DNA of 64,000 nt from Chitinophagales bacterium (GTDB lineage Bacteria > Bacteroidota > Bacteroidia > Chitinophagales > LD1). The translations under genes and the position numbers were made by a program. This document shows positions 26,937 to 35,839 of this stretch, piece after piece (the stretch's first letter is position 1; the number at the start of each line of letters is the position of its first letter). The notes under the pieces are model-generated. The model was not told where the DNA came from. It was given only the letters and a program-made list of their open reading frames with translations, and ran no database searches. The stretch is taken from NCBI GenBank assembly GCA_016787045.1, contig JAEUVA010000008.1, forward strand, positions 425,743-489,742, given 5' to 3'.

Positions 26937-27749
26937 ATGAAATACATTTACACTTTAGTACTTTTTACCATTCATTTTATGGCCATGGCCGGTGGTGGAT
27001 GCACCATCGATTCTACTAACGTTAACTTTTTCAACCCAAGCCCCGATACGATGGCCTGCGTTGAACGCAACAAGCAATACGATCAGATTATTCAGATATA
27101 TGTACCCGGTGATTTTGATTTACAGACCATAGCGCCCAACCTTCCGTTTCCGGTACCGGTTACTATTGATAGTCTGGTTATTACTAACGTAAACGGACTA
27201 CCAACCGGACTTAGCTATTACTTAAACCCTTCGAGCGGAGTATTGTATGGAGATAGCTGGGCTTGTGTACAACTATTGGGTACCACCAACGACACTACAG
27301 GCCGTTATACCTTAAATCTCAGTGGCTTCATTTCGCTGAGCAACTTGCCCATTTTTCCGGGTGTGAATGCCAACCCAGACACCACACTAAGTTTAGCCAC
27401 TGTTCAATCTATTAACCCTACATCTTTTTCGCTATTTGTAGATGTGATAGAGCAAGGCGACCAATGCCGCGTAGGTACAGCAGTACCACAAATAGCAGAA
27501 AGCGTTAGTAGCTTGCACGTTTACCCTAATCCGGCTAAAGACCAATTAATAGCCACCTGGACAAGCTCTGCCAAAGAGGGTGTCATGGCGCTATCTAACG
27601 CCTTTGGCCAAGTAGTTTACCAACAAAACTACACCGGAGCCGGATTTCATCTGCAACAAATTGCCACCGATGGGTTAGCTGCAGGTGTTTACACACTAGG
27701 CGTGAATAATACATTGGGTAGCAGCTACAAAAAAGTGATTATCAAATAA
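26937..27749 (+). CDS. Secreted protein with T9SS sorting domain, unknown function
   Basis: This 270-residue protein has a signal peptide (MKYIYTLVLFTIHFMAMAGG). The central beta-rich region of about 170 residues contains IQIYVPGDFDLQTIAPNLPFPV and LSYYLNPSSGVLYGDSWACVQLLGTT, and resembles other uncharacterised Bacteroidetes surface proteins. The C-terminal T9SS sorting domain begins at VYPNPAKDQL and ends YKKVIIK. I do not recognise the middle domain. It stands alone between the L,D-transpeptidase and hpf. Confidence 0.82.
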   Translation: MKYIYTLVLFTIHFMAMAGGGCTIDSTNVNFFNPSPDTMACVERNKQYDQIIQIYVPGDFDLQTIAPNLPFPVPVTIDSLVITNVNGLPTGLSYYLNPSSGVLYGDSWACVQLLGTTNDTTGRYTLNLSGFISLSNLPIFPGVNANPDTTLSLATVQSINPTSFSLFVDVIEQGDQCRVGTAVPQIAESVSSLHVYPNPAKDQLIATWTSSAKEGVMALSNAFGQVVYQQNYTGAGFHLQQIATDGLAAGVYTLGVNNTLGSSYKKVIIK

Positions 27750-27919
27750 GTATGGCATTACTCCACCGAGCTATGCCGGCAATCATTAAAAAAGCATTAA
27801 TCCCTAAAAACGGGTAAAACATTTTTTGGGGTGTTTCGTTAACTTTAGTGTGGTTTTGTGGTAACAATTTTATTACTTAGAACCGCGAACCGATTTATTC
27901 ACCCTAAAAATTGTTCTTT

Positions 27920-28219
27920 ATGAATGTGGTCATCCGTCCGGTGCACTTTGATGCATCAACCCAGCTCGTGGATTTTATTAACCGCAAGCTCAAAAAATTA
28001 GAAACATTTTTTGACAGGATAGTAGAAGCCGAAGTATTTCTAAAATTAGGAACTAAACAAAGTATCAAAGACAAAACGGTAGAAATCAAACTACATGTAC
28101 CCGGCAAAACGCTCTTTGTGAGCAAAACAGCCAAAACGTTTGAAGAAGGTACGGACCTTGCCATGCACACCATAGCCGGTCAGTTAAAAAAAACGAAAGA
28201 GAAACAACAAGAACATTAA
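27920..28219 (+). CDS. hpf: Ribosome hibernation-promoting factor (short HPF/RaiA)
   Basis: This 99-residue protein is the single-domain short HPF form: MNVVIRPVHFDASTQLVDFINRK, then LETFFDRIVEAEVFLK, VEIKLHVPGKTLFVSKTAKTFEEGTDLAMHTIAGQLKKTKEK. It binds the 30S decoding region and inactivates ribosomes in stationary phase. The ATG at 27920 is used rather than the TTG nine bases upstream. A strong bidirectional terminator follows. Confidence 0.92.
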   Translation: MNVVIRPVHFDASTQLVDFINRKLKKLETFFDRIVEAEVFLKLGTKQSIKDKTVEIKLHVPGKTLFVSKTAKTFEEGTDLAMHTIAGQLKKTKEKQQEH

Positions 28220-28233
28220 ACATTTTCTAAAAC

Positions 28234-28262
28234 AAAAAAGCCACCGCAACGGTGGCTTTTTT
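28234..28262. terminator. Bidirectional terminator between hpf and a convergent gene
   Basis: The stem GCCACCG-CAA-CGGTGGC has an A run on the left and six T residues on the right, so it serves hpf and the minus-strand lipoprotein gene. Confidence 0.9.
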
Positions 28263-28265
28263 GTT

Positions 28266-29273
28266 TTAATACTTATTCAAATACTGTTCTGATATCCCTT
28301 TCAGTTTATCGGTACCGGCATCCAATATTTTTTGAGAATTGTCGGTAACCAGCTTGGTAATAAATTTTTGCTTGCCGCTCTCCTTCACTTTTACACTTAC
28401 CGAATACTTGCCTTGACTATACACATCTTTCAAATTGTAATCTTTGTTTACAGCATGGCCATACGAGCGGGGTATAAGCATGGCGTAGCCGCCAATGCGC
28501 TTATCTAACAAACCATTGTAAGCAGTTTGCTTGGCCGGGTCATCGGGCTTTAGCGGAAAATCGCGCAGCGAAAACATAAACTTACCTACCGGACTATCGT
28601 AAAAGTAGCTGCCCCCTTTGGTTACATAACTGCTCGCAAAGTTGATTTCCAAATCTAAGTTCAGTTTATCGTCTTTCTTTTTGTTGCCCCAACTCCAGGG
28701 TATATACCAGCGCGTAGTGGGCACTTTGGCTTTGGCATACTGCACATCCAACTCTTTTAGTTTCAGATAAAACACCGAGCCGTTTATCATATCATATACG
28801 TTTGTGGTGTCAATTTCAAAATAGGCATAAAACACCGTGTCCTGAACCTTCTTCTTTACATCGGCAATGCGGTATAGTTTGAATCCTTTAAACTGAATGC
28901 CGGTAGGGTCAAACGGATTGCTTTCAGAAATCTGGTCATAGAAATAAAGCTCATTCATGCTTTGCTGCCATTCGGCTGTGTACTTGGCTTTTTCTACTTC
29001 TATGAGTTTAGCTACACCCTGTGCCGCCAAACTAATAGCTTGCCCAATAAGTGGGAACAAGAAGCCGCGCGTGCTGCTGCGCTGCGCCAGCAATGGAGCA
29101 TCTTGTTCTTTTAATAAATGTAGAGCCACTGCATTGGTTTGTTCCACTACCTGCATCACCACTTTTTCGTTTTTCTGCTTGTACGAATATTTAGAGCCCA
29201 CACAAGAAGTGGCAATTATTGTTGCACAAACACAAAGTGCTAGCAACCTGATTAATTCAAGATTTTTTTGCAT
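28266..29273 (-). CDS. Putative lipoprotein, unknown function
   Basis: This 335-residue protein has a type II signal peptide (hydrophobic stretch then ATSC, Cys near residue 24). An amphipathic segment at about 75-95 (IGQAISLAAQGVAKLIEVEKAK) precedes a mixed region containing FELKGFKLYRI-like and tryptophan-rich YIPWSWGNKKKDDKL parts. No family is recognised. The upstream gene on the same strand ends 2 bp before this start, and both have export signals, so they probably form a two-gene envelope operon. A surface or outer-membrane location is inferred only from the signal. Confidence 0.65.
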   Translation of the reverse strand: MQKNLELIRLLALCVCATIIATSCVGSKYSYKQKNEKVVMQVVEQTNAVALHLLKEQDAPLLAQRSSTRGFLFPLIGQAISLAAQGVAKLIEVEKAKYTAEWQQSMNELYFYDQISESNPFDPTGIQFKGFKLYRIADVKKKVQDTVFYAYFEIDTTNVYDMINGSVFYLKLKELDVQYAKAKVPTTRWYIPWSWGNKKKDDKLNLDLEINFASSYVTKGGSYFYDSPVGKFMFSLRDFPLKPDDPAKQTAYNGLLDKRIGGYAMLIPRSYGHAVNKDYNLKDVYSQGKYSVSVKVKESGKQKFITKLVTDNSQKILDAGTDKLKGISEQYLNKY

Positions 29274-29275
29274 AG

Positions 29276-30232
29276 TTAAAATTGTACGGGTTGCATACTT
29301 AGCCGGATGGTAAAGTTTTCAGGAAGTAGTTTTTTGTTATCCCAACTGGCACCAATATCTAACTGTGCGGGGCCTAAGGAAATATAGCCCGTGCCGGTAA
29401 TCAAAATCATGTTATTGGTTCGTCTGTCCACATCATTACGAGCCGAGTAGCGGGCATTAAATAAGTTAAACAATGTGCGTCCGCGTATGCCTATCTTGCA
29501 AAAATTACCCACTTGGTTGCTTTCTCTACGGCTAAAAATCCAATCGCGGGTATTGGCAAAAAGTTGTAAGTCAAAGTCCACGCTTGGCTGAAAAGCAAAG
29601 CCGGGGTTATATATTTTTTGATCCATTTTGGGCACATCAAAACTGGCATTGGTGGCCACATTCAAATTCAAAAACCCGTTTTTGCTTTTGTAAAACGGTA
29701 CAAAAACCACTGGGCGGTTAAACTGCAAAATCATACTACCACCGCCATTCATTATTTTTTGCAGCGAAAGATTTTCCAAATTGGCGGTAGTATCGCCTAC
29801 ACCATTGCTGTAGGCCACTTGCAAGCCAAGTGCCACACGCCCAACACTAATTTTGGGCAAAAAAGAAAGAATATCTACATAAGTACCTATAGCATTAAGG
29901 TCGCCAAAAGGCAACCCAAGACCTGCTGTTTGCAGAGCATTGAACGAAGAGTTTTTTTTGCCAAAAAAGTTACCGCTAAACACTTCCTTCAGCTCACATT
30001 TGTTGCGAAAGGGGATAAAGCCAATTTTGTACGACTCCCCCTCTCCATCGCAAAAGTTGGTATTTGCACCTCGTTTTTTAATCTCCTTTTCTCCGCCCCG
30101 GCTAATTACAGTATCATATACATAGTTAGGGGTGGTGAGTGGTTTTTCTTTGAATTTAAAGTTGGGAGCCAGCGTTTGAGCACCGGCCAGCATGGCATAG
30201 AGCAGCATGGCTGGTAGTAATAATTTCTGCAT
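29276..30232 (-). CDS. Putative exported outer-membrane-like protein, unknown function
   Basis: This 318-residue protein has a signal peptide (MQKLLLPAMLLYAMLAGAQT). The mature part is rich in alternating hydrophobic strands, such as VGRVALGLQVAYSNGVGDTT, FLNLNVATNASFDVP and ILITGTGYISLGPAQLDIGAS, and ends in an aromatic residue (LSMQPVQF). That pattern suggests a beta-barrel or a barrel-associated protein. A KKRGANTNFCDGEGESYKIG stretch near residue 55 contains one of several cysteines. No family is recognised. It is coupled to the downstream lipoprotein gene. Confidence 0.62.
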   Translation of the reverse strand: MQKLLLPAMLLYAMLAGAQTLAPNFKFKEKPLTTPNYVYDTVISRGGEKEIKKRGANTNFCDGEGESYKIGFIPFRNKCELKEVFSGNFFGKKNSSFNALQTAGLGLPFGDLNAIGTYVDILSFLPKISVGRVALGLQVAYSNGVGDTTANLENLSLQKIMNGGGSMILQFNRPVVFVPFYKSKNGFLNLNVATNASFDVPKMDQKIYNPGFAFQPSVDFDLQLFANTRDWIFSRRESNQVGNFCKIGIRGRTLFNLFNARYSARNDVDRRTNNMILITGTGYISLGPAQLDIGASWDNKKLLPENFTIRLSMQPVQF

Positions 30233-30350
30233 AGTTTGATTTTTGGGTTAGCAGCATAAATCTACAAGCCGCTTACACAAATGCAAAACATTGTGCAGGC
30301 AGTGCTGTTAAAAGCGCTTGTTAATTAACACGTTGTGTAATAGGAAATAA

Positions 30351-30380
30351 AAAAAGCCGCTCTTTGCGGAGCGGCTTTTT
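30351..30380 (-). terminator. Rho-independent terminator of rplL
   Basis: The stem AGCCGCTC / GAGCGGCT is flanked by A and T runs. On the minus strand, seven T residues follow, 23 bp after the rplL stop. Confidence 0.88.
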
Positions 30381-30402
30381 ATGTATTGAAAGCTGAGGTA
30401 AA

Positions 30403-30777
30403 TTACTTTACTTCTACTTCGGCACCTGCTTCTTCCAATTTCTTTTTCAAATCTTCGGCAGTTGCTTTGTCTACTTTCTCTTTTACTGGTTTTGGAGCAC
30501 CATCTACCAGGTCTTTTGCTTCTTTCAAGCCCAAGCCGGTAAGGTCTTTTACAATTTTCACTACGTTCAGTTTCTGAGCGCCAGCGCTTTTCAGAATTAC
30601 ATCAAACTCTGTTTTTTCAGCTACAGCAGCAGCACCTGCAGCAGGACCTGCAGCAACTGCAACAGCAGCAGCAGCCGGCTCAATACCGTAGTCAGCTTTA
30701 AGGATGTTTGCTAATTCTTGTACGTCTTTTACAGTTAAGTTTACTAACTGATCAGCTAATGCTTTTAAATCGGCCAT
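30403..30777 (-). CDS. rplL: 50S ribosomal protein L7/L12
   Basis: This 124-residue protein has the L7/L12 layout: N-terminal dimerisation helices ([26 protein letters not shown]), an Ala/Gly-rich hinge (about 35-52), and the C-terminal factor-binding domain [39 protein letters not shown], ending in VEVK. It recruits elongation factors to the ribosome. Neither rplJ upstream nor rpoB downstream is present, which is unusual. A perfect -7 box lies about 140 bp upstream, giving a long 5' leader. Confidence 0.96.
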   Translation of the reverse strand: MADLKALADQLVNLTVKDVQELANILKADYGIEPAAAAVAVAAGPAAGAAAVAEKTEFDVILKSAGAQKLNVVKIVKDLTGLGLKEAKDLVDGAPKPVKEKVDKATAEDLKKKLEEAGAEVEVK

Positions 30778-30917
30778 GTTATTTTGTTTTTTGTTGTTTA
30801 ACCATTTTGCACCTTGGCCTTCTGCTCGTAAAATCTCACAAATTTCACAAAGCAAATCAGCGGTAGTGCGTTTGCCCAATTCCGGAAAAGTTGGAAGCGG
30901 TTCCGAAATCGGGGCTG

Positions 30918-30925
30918 CAAATATA
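30918..30925 (-). promoter_or_regulatory. Bacteroidetes -7 box upstream of rplL (TATATTTG)
   Basis: This is a perfect TAnnTTTG match on the minus strand. It would give a leader of about 130 nt before the rplL ATG. No clear TTTG box sits 19 bp further upstream. Confidence 0.5.
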
Positions 30926-31046
30926 ATTTCTTGTCTGAAATTTAAAAGCCCCCAAAGAATATTTTTACAATGAACACTTACCTAATATTCGGTATGGCAA
31001 AGGTCTGTAAATGCTATGCTAAAATAAGTAGCTTGCAGCCGCACAA

Positions 31047-32939
31047 ATGAGCCCCCAAATTAGCGAACTCAGCGAGAAAATAGCTTCAACTGCCGTGGTC
31101 AACAGGCAGTTAATAGATAATCTGCTGGAGTTATCTACCCTGCAAATGGAGCACTCGCTGGCCGATAGTTTAGCGACCGCACAACGAGCTTCCACCGAAG
31201 CAAATACCATAAGATACGATGAGGGCGAGGCCGCTGCTGCTTTTCAGGCCGGCAACTGTGCTGCACAACTGCGCGATTATCATAAAGCAAGAGGGTACTA
31301 CCGCAGAGCGGTACAGCTTTTCAACCGGCTAAAACTACCCGAAAAAGAATCGGCTGCTTTGGCCAAACTGGGCAATGCTAACCTGCACGATAGTAAGTTT
31401 GCTGATGCCTTGCATTGCTACGAAGCGGCTATAGATATTCGCGAAAAACTCAACGACCTTTCTGGCGCGGCAGACCTGTTTACTAACTCAGGAATCATCC
31501 ATGGCTTTCAGGGTAATTATGCACAGGCGCTTCAATTGCACCTCAAAGCACAAAAAATATATGAAGAGCTTCATCTCTCTTCGCGGTTAGCCAGCTCAGC
31601 TACCAATGTAGGCGTAATCTATTTAGAGCAAAATAACTATGAAGAGGCACTTAAGGTATTTAAAACCGCGCTGGAAATTAGAGAGCAGGAACAAAACAAT
31701 GCCGAAGTCAGCAAATTGCTCAATAACATAGGCAATGTGTATCACGCCATGAGCAACTACACCGAGGCCATAACCACCCATCACCGGGCGTTAGAAATCA
31801 ACCGGCAAATTGGCGATGACGTGCGCATAGCTACGTCTTTCACCAATATGGGGAACTCCTACAGAGCTACAGGGCAGTTAGAAACAGCTTTAAAAAACTA
31901 CAACGAGGCCAAACATCTGTTTACCAAAGCAAAAGACAAACGTGGCTTGGTACAATCTTATTTGAACTTAGGTGAGTTGAGCGAGCAATTGCTACGAAAC
32001 GAAGAAGCTCATGCACACTTTGCCAAGGCAATGGTACTGGCCGAAGAAACCGGTCTAAAAAACCAATTGGCAAATGCAATGGAATTTTCTGCCCGATTGC
32101 ACGCTGCAGACGGTAATTTTGCTGAAGCATATCAACTTCAAACCAACTTTATGAAGTTGGAAAAGGAATTGAACAATACAGAGACTAAGCGATTGATGGC
32201 GCAAATGACCGTGCGACATGAGATGGAGCAAAAAGAGCGCGAGGCACAATTAGAAAAACAGAAAAACGAAGAACTGACCAAGGCATACCATGCGTTGGAT
32301 GCAGAGAAAAAAAGGTCAGATGATTTACTGCTCAATATTCTACCCTTTGAAATAAGCGAAGAGTTAAAAACCTATGGCAAAACATCGCCCCGCAGTTATG
32401 CAGCCACCTCTGTTCTGTTTGCCGATATCAAGGGCTTCACCATCATTAGCGAGCAACTCACAGCCGAAGAAATAGTGAGTGGTATAGATGAGTACTTTGA
32501 GGCATTTGACTTAATCATGGAAAAACATGGCATTGAAAAAATAAAAACTATTGGAGATGCATATTTATGTGTGAGCGGCATACCCATACCCGATGAGCAA
32601 CACGCCACAAAAATGGTGCGCGCTGCAAAAGACATGCAGCAAGTGTTGCTGCAACTAAAACAAAAACGCGAGTCAGCGGGCAAGCCCGGTTTCGCGTTCC
32701 GTATTGGAATTCACTCCGGACCGCTGGTAGCGGGCGTGGTTGGCATCAAAAAATTTGCCTATGATATTTGGGGCGATTCGGTAAACACCGCAGCCCGAAT
32801 GGAGCAAAACAGCGAGGCATGGAAAATTAATATTTCAGAAAGTACTTATCAATTAGTTAAAGATGAGTTTAATTGCATATATCGTGGCGAGATAAGCGCC
32901 AAAAATAAAGGCGCGTTGAAAATGTATTTTGTAGAATAA
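31047..32939 (+). CDS. TPR-domain class III adenylate cyclase
   Basis: This 630-residue signalling protein has about eight TPR repeats (residues 55-370, for example EEALKVFKTALEIREQEQNNAEVSKLLNNIGNVYHAMSNY region), a coiled linker (375-430) and a catalytic domain (455-630). The metal-binding aspartates are D460 (FADIKGFT) and D504 (IGDAY). The purine-specifying pair K500 and D573 (YDIWG) fits ATP rather than GTP, and the Asn and Arg of SVNTAARM are present. It has no membrane helix or signal peptide, so it should be a cytoplasmic enzyme controlled through TPR interactions. No cAMP receptor gene is in the window. Confidence 0.92.
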   Translation: MSPQISELSEKIASTAVVNRQLIDNLLELSTLQMEHSLADSLATAQRASTEANTIRYDEGEAAAAFQAGNCAAQLRDYHKARGYYRRAVQLFNRLKLPEKESAALAKLGNANLHDSKFADALHCYEAAIDIREKLNDLSGAADLFTNSGIIHGFQGNYAQALQLHLKAQKIYEELHLSSRLASSATNVGVIYLEQNNYEEALKVFKTALEIREQEQNNAEVSKLLNNIGNVYHAMSNYTEAITTHHRALEINRQIGDDVRIATSFTNMGNSYRATGQLETALKNYNEAKHLFTKAKDKRGLVQSYLNLGELSEQLLRNEEAHAHFAKAMVLAEETGLKNQLANAMEFSARLHAADGNFAEAYQLQTNFMKLEKELNNTETKRLMAQMTVRHEMEQKEREAQLEKQKNEELTKAYHALDAEKKRSDDLLLNILPFEISEELKTYGKTSPRSYAATSVLFADIKGFTIISEQLTAEEIVSGIDEYFEAFDLIMEKHGIEKIKTIGDAYLCVSGIPIPDEQHATKMVRAAKDMQQVLLQLKQKRESAGKPGFAFRIGIHSGPLVAGVVGIKKFAYDIWGDSVNTAARMEQNSEAWKINISESTYQLVKDEFNCIYRGEISAKNKGALKMYFVE

Positions 32940-32986
32940 ACTTTTGTTAACTTTTTGAGTCATCATTAAACCAAAACACAACCCCA

Positions 32987-34240
32987 ATGAAAAAATACGC
33001 ATTAACTCCTCTCCTGCTTATTTTATTGGTTACACACACATTCAGTCAAAAAGTTCGCAGCACTCAAGGCATTGGGCTAAACGAAGTAAGCGTAATAGAA
33101 CTGGCGGCTAATGGCGATATATGGGCCGGTTCATTTGGGCAAGGCATAGCTTTTTACAATGCCGCACAACAACAATGGACCTATTTCGACAAAACCAATA
33201 CACCTGTACTGCGCAGCGATACCATTTACGACTTGCAAGTAGCCGTTTTTAATAATCAGCAACGAACCATAGCCGGCACTGCCGATGGTGCATTTTTTAC
33301 AATGGCCGGTGGTTGGGATTCGTTAGATAACCTGACAACGAAAAAGGTATGGGGTGTTACCTACAAACCCGATACAATATGGACTGTAGGCCCTGCCGGT
33401 TTAGTTACTTTTGATTCTACTTCTACTTTTCGCCAAACATACCCATCGCCTTTTTTACCTATCAGCTGCATACAGCGAAGAAACTTGTGTAGCGGAGTAT
33501 GGGTGGGTACAGCTACCAAGGGTTTGTTTTACACCGACAACGGCACCAACTTTGTATATATAGATACCACTCCGGCCAATCAAAGCTTGGTAGATATGCG
33601 CGTAAACGCCATCACATTAGATATGAATTGCAACGCAAAAATGGTAGGCACCAAAGGAGGTTTTTCCATTTGCCCCAACGGTTTGCCCTGCCAAAACTTT
33701 ACCACTGCCAATAGCAATTTGCCGCAAAATGATGTAACTGATGTAGTAATAGATTGTAAAAACAGAGTTTGGTTAGCCACTCGCGATTCGGGCATTGCTG
33801 TATTTACTCCCCCCGCTAACTTTTCCCGCATTACCAAGGCAGATGGGCTACCTGATAACAGAATATCTACCTTGAGCGTAAACGAAATGACCTGCGAGGT
33901 AGTAGCCGGTTCTATAGACGGAAATGTAACGGTCATTGACACTGCCAAGAGCGTAAAAGAGGTACTATCGGGCTTCTATGGGCTTGGCAAAAACGATTTA
34001 GCAGCGCAAGTTTTCCCACAACCGGCAAGCCACTCTGTTACGCTTAGTTTCGGTACCGATTATGTAACAGGCACCCTGCAAGTTTTTGATTTGCTTGGCA
34101 CTTTACTGCAATCGCATACAGTACTCAACCGGCAAAGTTTTACGGTATCTACTTCGGCCCTCACATCTGGGGCTTACTTTATTTCTGTAAACACAGATGA
34201 AGGCACCAGATATACAGCACGACTAACGGTGGTACATTAG
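32987..34240 (+). CDS. T9SS-exported beta-propeller protein
   Basis: This 417-residue protein has a signal peptide (MKKYALTPLLLILLVTHTFS) and repeated propeller-type motifs such as ELAANGDIWAGSFGQGIAFYN, CSGVWVGTATKGLFYTDNGTNF and CKNRVWLATRDSGIAVF. These resemble the Reg_prop repeats of sensor propellers. The C-terminal T9SS domain starts at VFPQPASHSV. It has no kinase or DNA-binding domain, so it is probably a surface binding protein. It follows the cyclase by 47 bp, but a shared role is not evident. Confidence 0.82.
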   Translation: MKKYALTPLLLILLVTHTFSQKVRSTQGIGLNEVSVIELAANGDIWAGSFGQGIAFYNAAQQQWTYFDKTNTPVLRSDTIYDLQVAVFNNQQRTIAGTADGAFFTMAGGWDSLDNLTTKKVWGVTYKPDTIWTVGPAGLVTFDSTSTFRQTYPSPFLPISCIQRRNLCSGVWVGTATKGLFYTDNGTNFVYIDTTPANQSLVDMRVNAITLDMNCNAKMVGTKGGFSICPNGLPCQNFTTANSNLPQNDVTDVVIDCKNRVWLATRDSGIAVFTPPANFSRITKADGLPDNRISTLSVNEMTCEVVAGSIDGNVTVIDTAKSVKEVLSGFYGLGKNDLAAQVFPQPASHSVTLSFGTDYVTGTLQVFDLLGTLLQSHTVLNRQSFTVSTSALTSGAYFISVNTDEGTRYTARLTVVH

Positions 34241-34328
34241 TATTTTTAACCTTCCGGGGTAGAATTTGGCACGAGCTTTGGCATAATGGCTGCGATTAAT
34301 AATTTCGCCAACACAAACCTTACTTATC

Positions 34329-34739
34329 ATGAAAAAGATTCACTTGTACCTTACCCTAATTTTTGCCTCCGTATTTTTTGCTGCTCATGCTGCCGACCCC
34401 GAAATTGCTGTGTATTTTTGTGCCGGTAAAGGCGAAAACTGCGAACCCATTGGCCACAAAGGCACCTGGGATGTGGACGATGCCAACAAATGCAAAGTAC
34501 TTATTGAGGGTAAAAACCTAAAGGGAAAAAAACTGACCGTTAAAATTTTTCGCGAAGGACGTGCCGCTACCAAATCAAAAATAGACGACATGTTTACCAT
34601 TGATATTGAAGGCAGCAAAGTATGCCAGATATTGCCTTTCAAATTTGAAGCCCGTGGCGATTACTATGTAAAAGTATTTGATGAAGATGGTGAAGAAATA
34701 GGCAAAGGCCATGTGGATATGGAAGAGGACATGTTCTAA
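34329..34739 (+). CDS. Small exported protein, unknown function
   Basis: This 136-residue protein has a signal peptide (MKKIHLYLTLIFASVFFAAHA). The mature domain of about 115 residues is acidic at its end (DEDGEEIGKGHVDMEEDMF) and has three cysteines (YFCAGKGENCEP and ANKCKV). It reads as one small beta-sandwich. No family is recognised. The following oxygenase gene starts 3 bp after its stop, so the two are very likely co-transcribed. Confidence 0.72.
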   Translation: MKKIHLYLTLIFASVFFAAHAADPEIAVYFCAGKGENCEPIGHKGTWDVDDANKCKVLIEGKNLKGKKLTVKIFREGRAATKSKIDDMFTIDIEGSKVCQILPFKFEARGDYYVKVFDEDGEEIGKGHVDMEEDMF

Positions 34740-34742
34740 CCC

Positions 34743-35774
34743 ATGCAGTCAGCAAATCAGTTTCCACTCATCATACAACCCGAGGGCAGTTCATCCAAAG
34801 CTGCCCTCGCTCAGTTTTTATCGGCCAATAAGCAGCAGATACAAAATCAACTTTTGCAGCACGGTGCCATTCTCTTTAGAGGGTTTAATTTGCCAACCCC
34901 AAAAGACTTTGAAGAAGTAGCTTTGCTTATTGACCATCGCTTGCGCGATGATTACTATGGCACCTCACCGCGAAACATTGTAAAAAACACCAAATACATC
35001 TACACAGCCAGCGAGTTGCCGGGCTACTACCCTATTCCGCAACACTGCGAGATGAGTTATGTAGAGCAGCCGCCCATCAACATCTTTTTTTACTGCCATA
35101 TACAGCCGCAGTATGGTGGCGAAACTCCACTCTGCGATTTCCGAAAAGTATATGCACAGATGGACAACGGCATACGAAATGAATTTGATACCAAAGGCGT
35201 AACCACCGTCCGAAACTACTCTGGTCTATCAAACGCATCGCGCTTCAATCTTTTTGAACTAAAAAAGTGGAACGAAATTTTTCACACCACTGACAAAACC
35301 GAAGTAGAGCGCCAATGCCGCGAACAGCACATAGATTTTGAATGGACAGGCAACGACCAACTTCGTTTGCTGCACCGCACACCTGCAGCTAAAGCCCATC
35401 CGGTTACTGGCGAAAAAGTTTGGTTCAACCACCTACAGGTTTTTCATCCATATAGCGCAAAAGTGGAATACAACTTTATACACCAGCGCCAGCAACGCGC
35501 AAAAACATTTTTTTGGAAAAACCTGATTGCTCTTATGGTGGCTGTAAAACAAAAAGCCAAAACACCCATTGAACAAAGTATGAATGTACTGTTTGGCGAT
35601 GGCAGCCCGGTACCTAACGAATACGTGCAACACATTCAAGAAATTATTTGGCAAAACATGGTCATTATTCCGTGGCAACACCGCGATGTGATTGCGATTG
35701 ATAATTTCAGTACCGCTCATGGCCGCTTGCCTTATGAGGGAGAGCGGGATATTCTGGCTTGTTGGAGCGCTTAA
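34743..35774 (+). CDS. TauD/TfdA-like Fe(II)/2-oxoglutarate-dependent oxygenase
   Basis: This 343-residue member of the TauD/TfdA family resembles the SyrP-like branch. Motifs are AILFRGFNLPTPKDFEE near residue 40, YPIPQHCEMSYVEQPP with the first metal ligands (H-x-E), YGGETPLCDFRKVY, and STAHGRLPYEGERDILACW, which supplies the distal His and the 2-oxoglutarate-binding Arg. Such enzymes hydroxylate amino acids or other small molecules. There is no peptide-synthetase or other biosynthetic gene nearby, so the substrate is unknown. It starts 3 bp after the small exported protein gene. Confidence 0.87.
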   Translation: MQSANQFPLIIQPEGSSSKAALAQFLSANKQQIQNQLLQHGAILFRGFNLPTPKDFEEVALLIDHRLRDDYYGTSPRNIVKNTKYIYTASELPGYYPIPQHCEMSYVEQPPINIFFYCHIQPQYGGETPLCDFRKVYAQMDNGIRNEFDTKGVTTVRNYSGLSNASRFNLFELKKWNEIFHTTDKTEVERQCREQHIDFEWTGNDQLRLLHRTPAAKAHPVTGEKVWFNHLQVFHPYSAKVEYNFIHQRQQRAKTFFWKNLIALMVAVKQKAKTPIEQSMNVLFGDGSPVPNEYVQHIQEIIWQNMVIIPWQHRDVIAIDNFSTAHGRLPYEGERDILACWSA

Positions 35775-35839
35775 TTTCAATGCGCAGGTGTGTATAAACC
35801 GGGTTTGTACTTTTTTGTTAGCTTGTACCCCGCTTTTGC

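Noticed and set aside
34743-35774. Evidence for a secondary-metabolite cluster around the TauD-like oxygenase
   Set aside because: Neighbours are a small exported protein and an unknown membrane protein; no synthetase, transporter or regulator is nearby.
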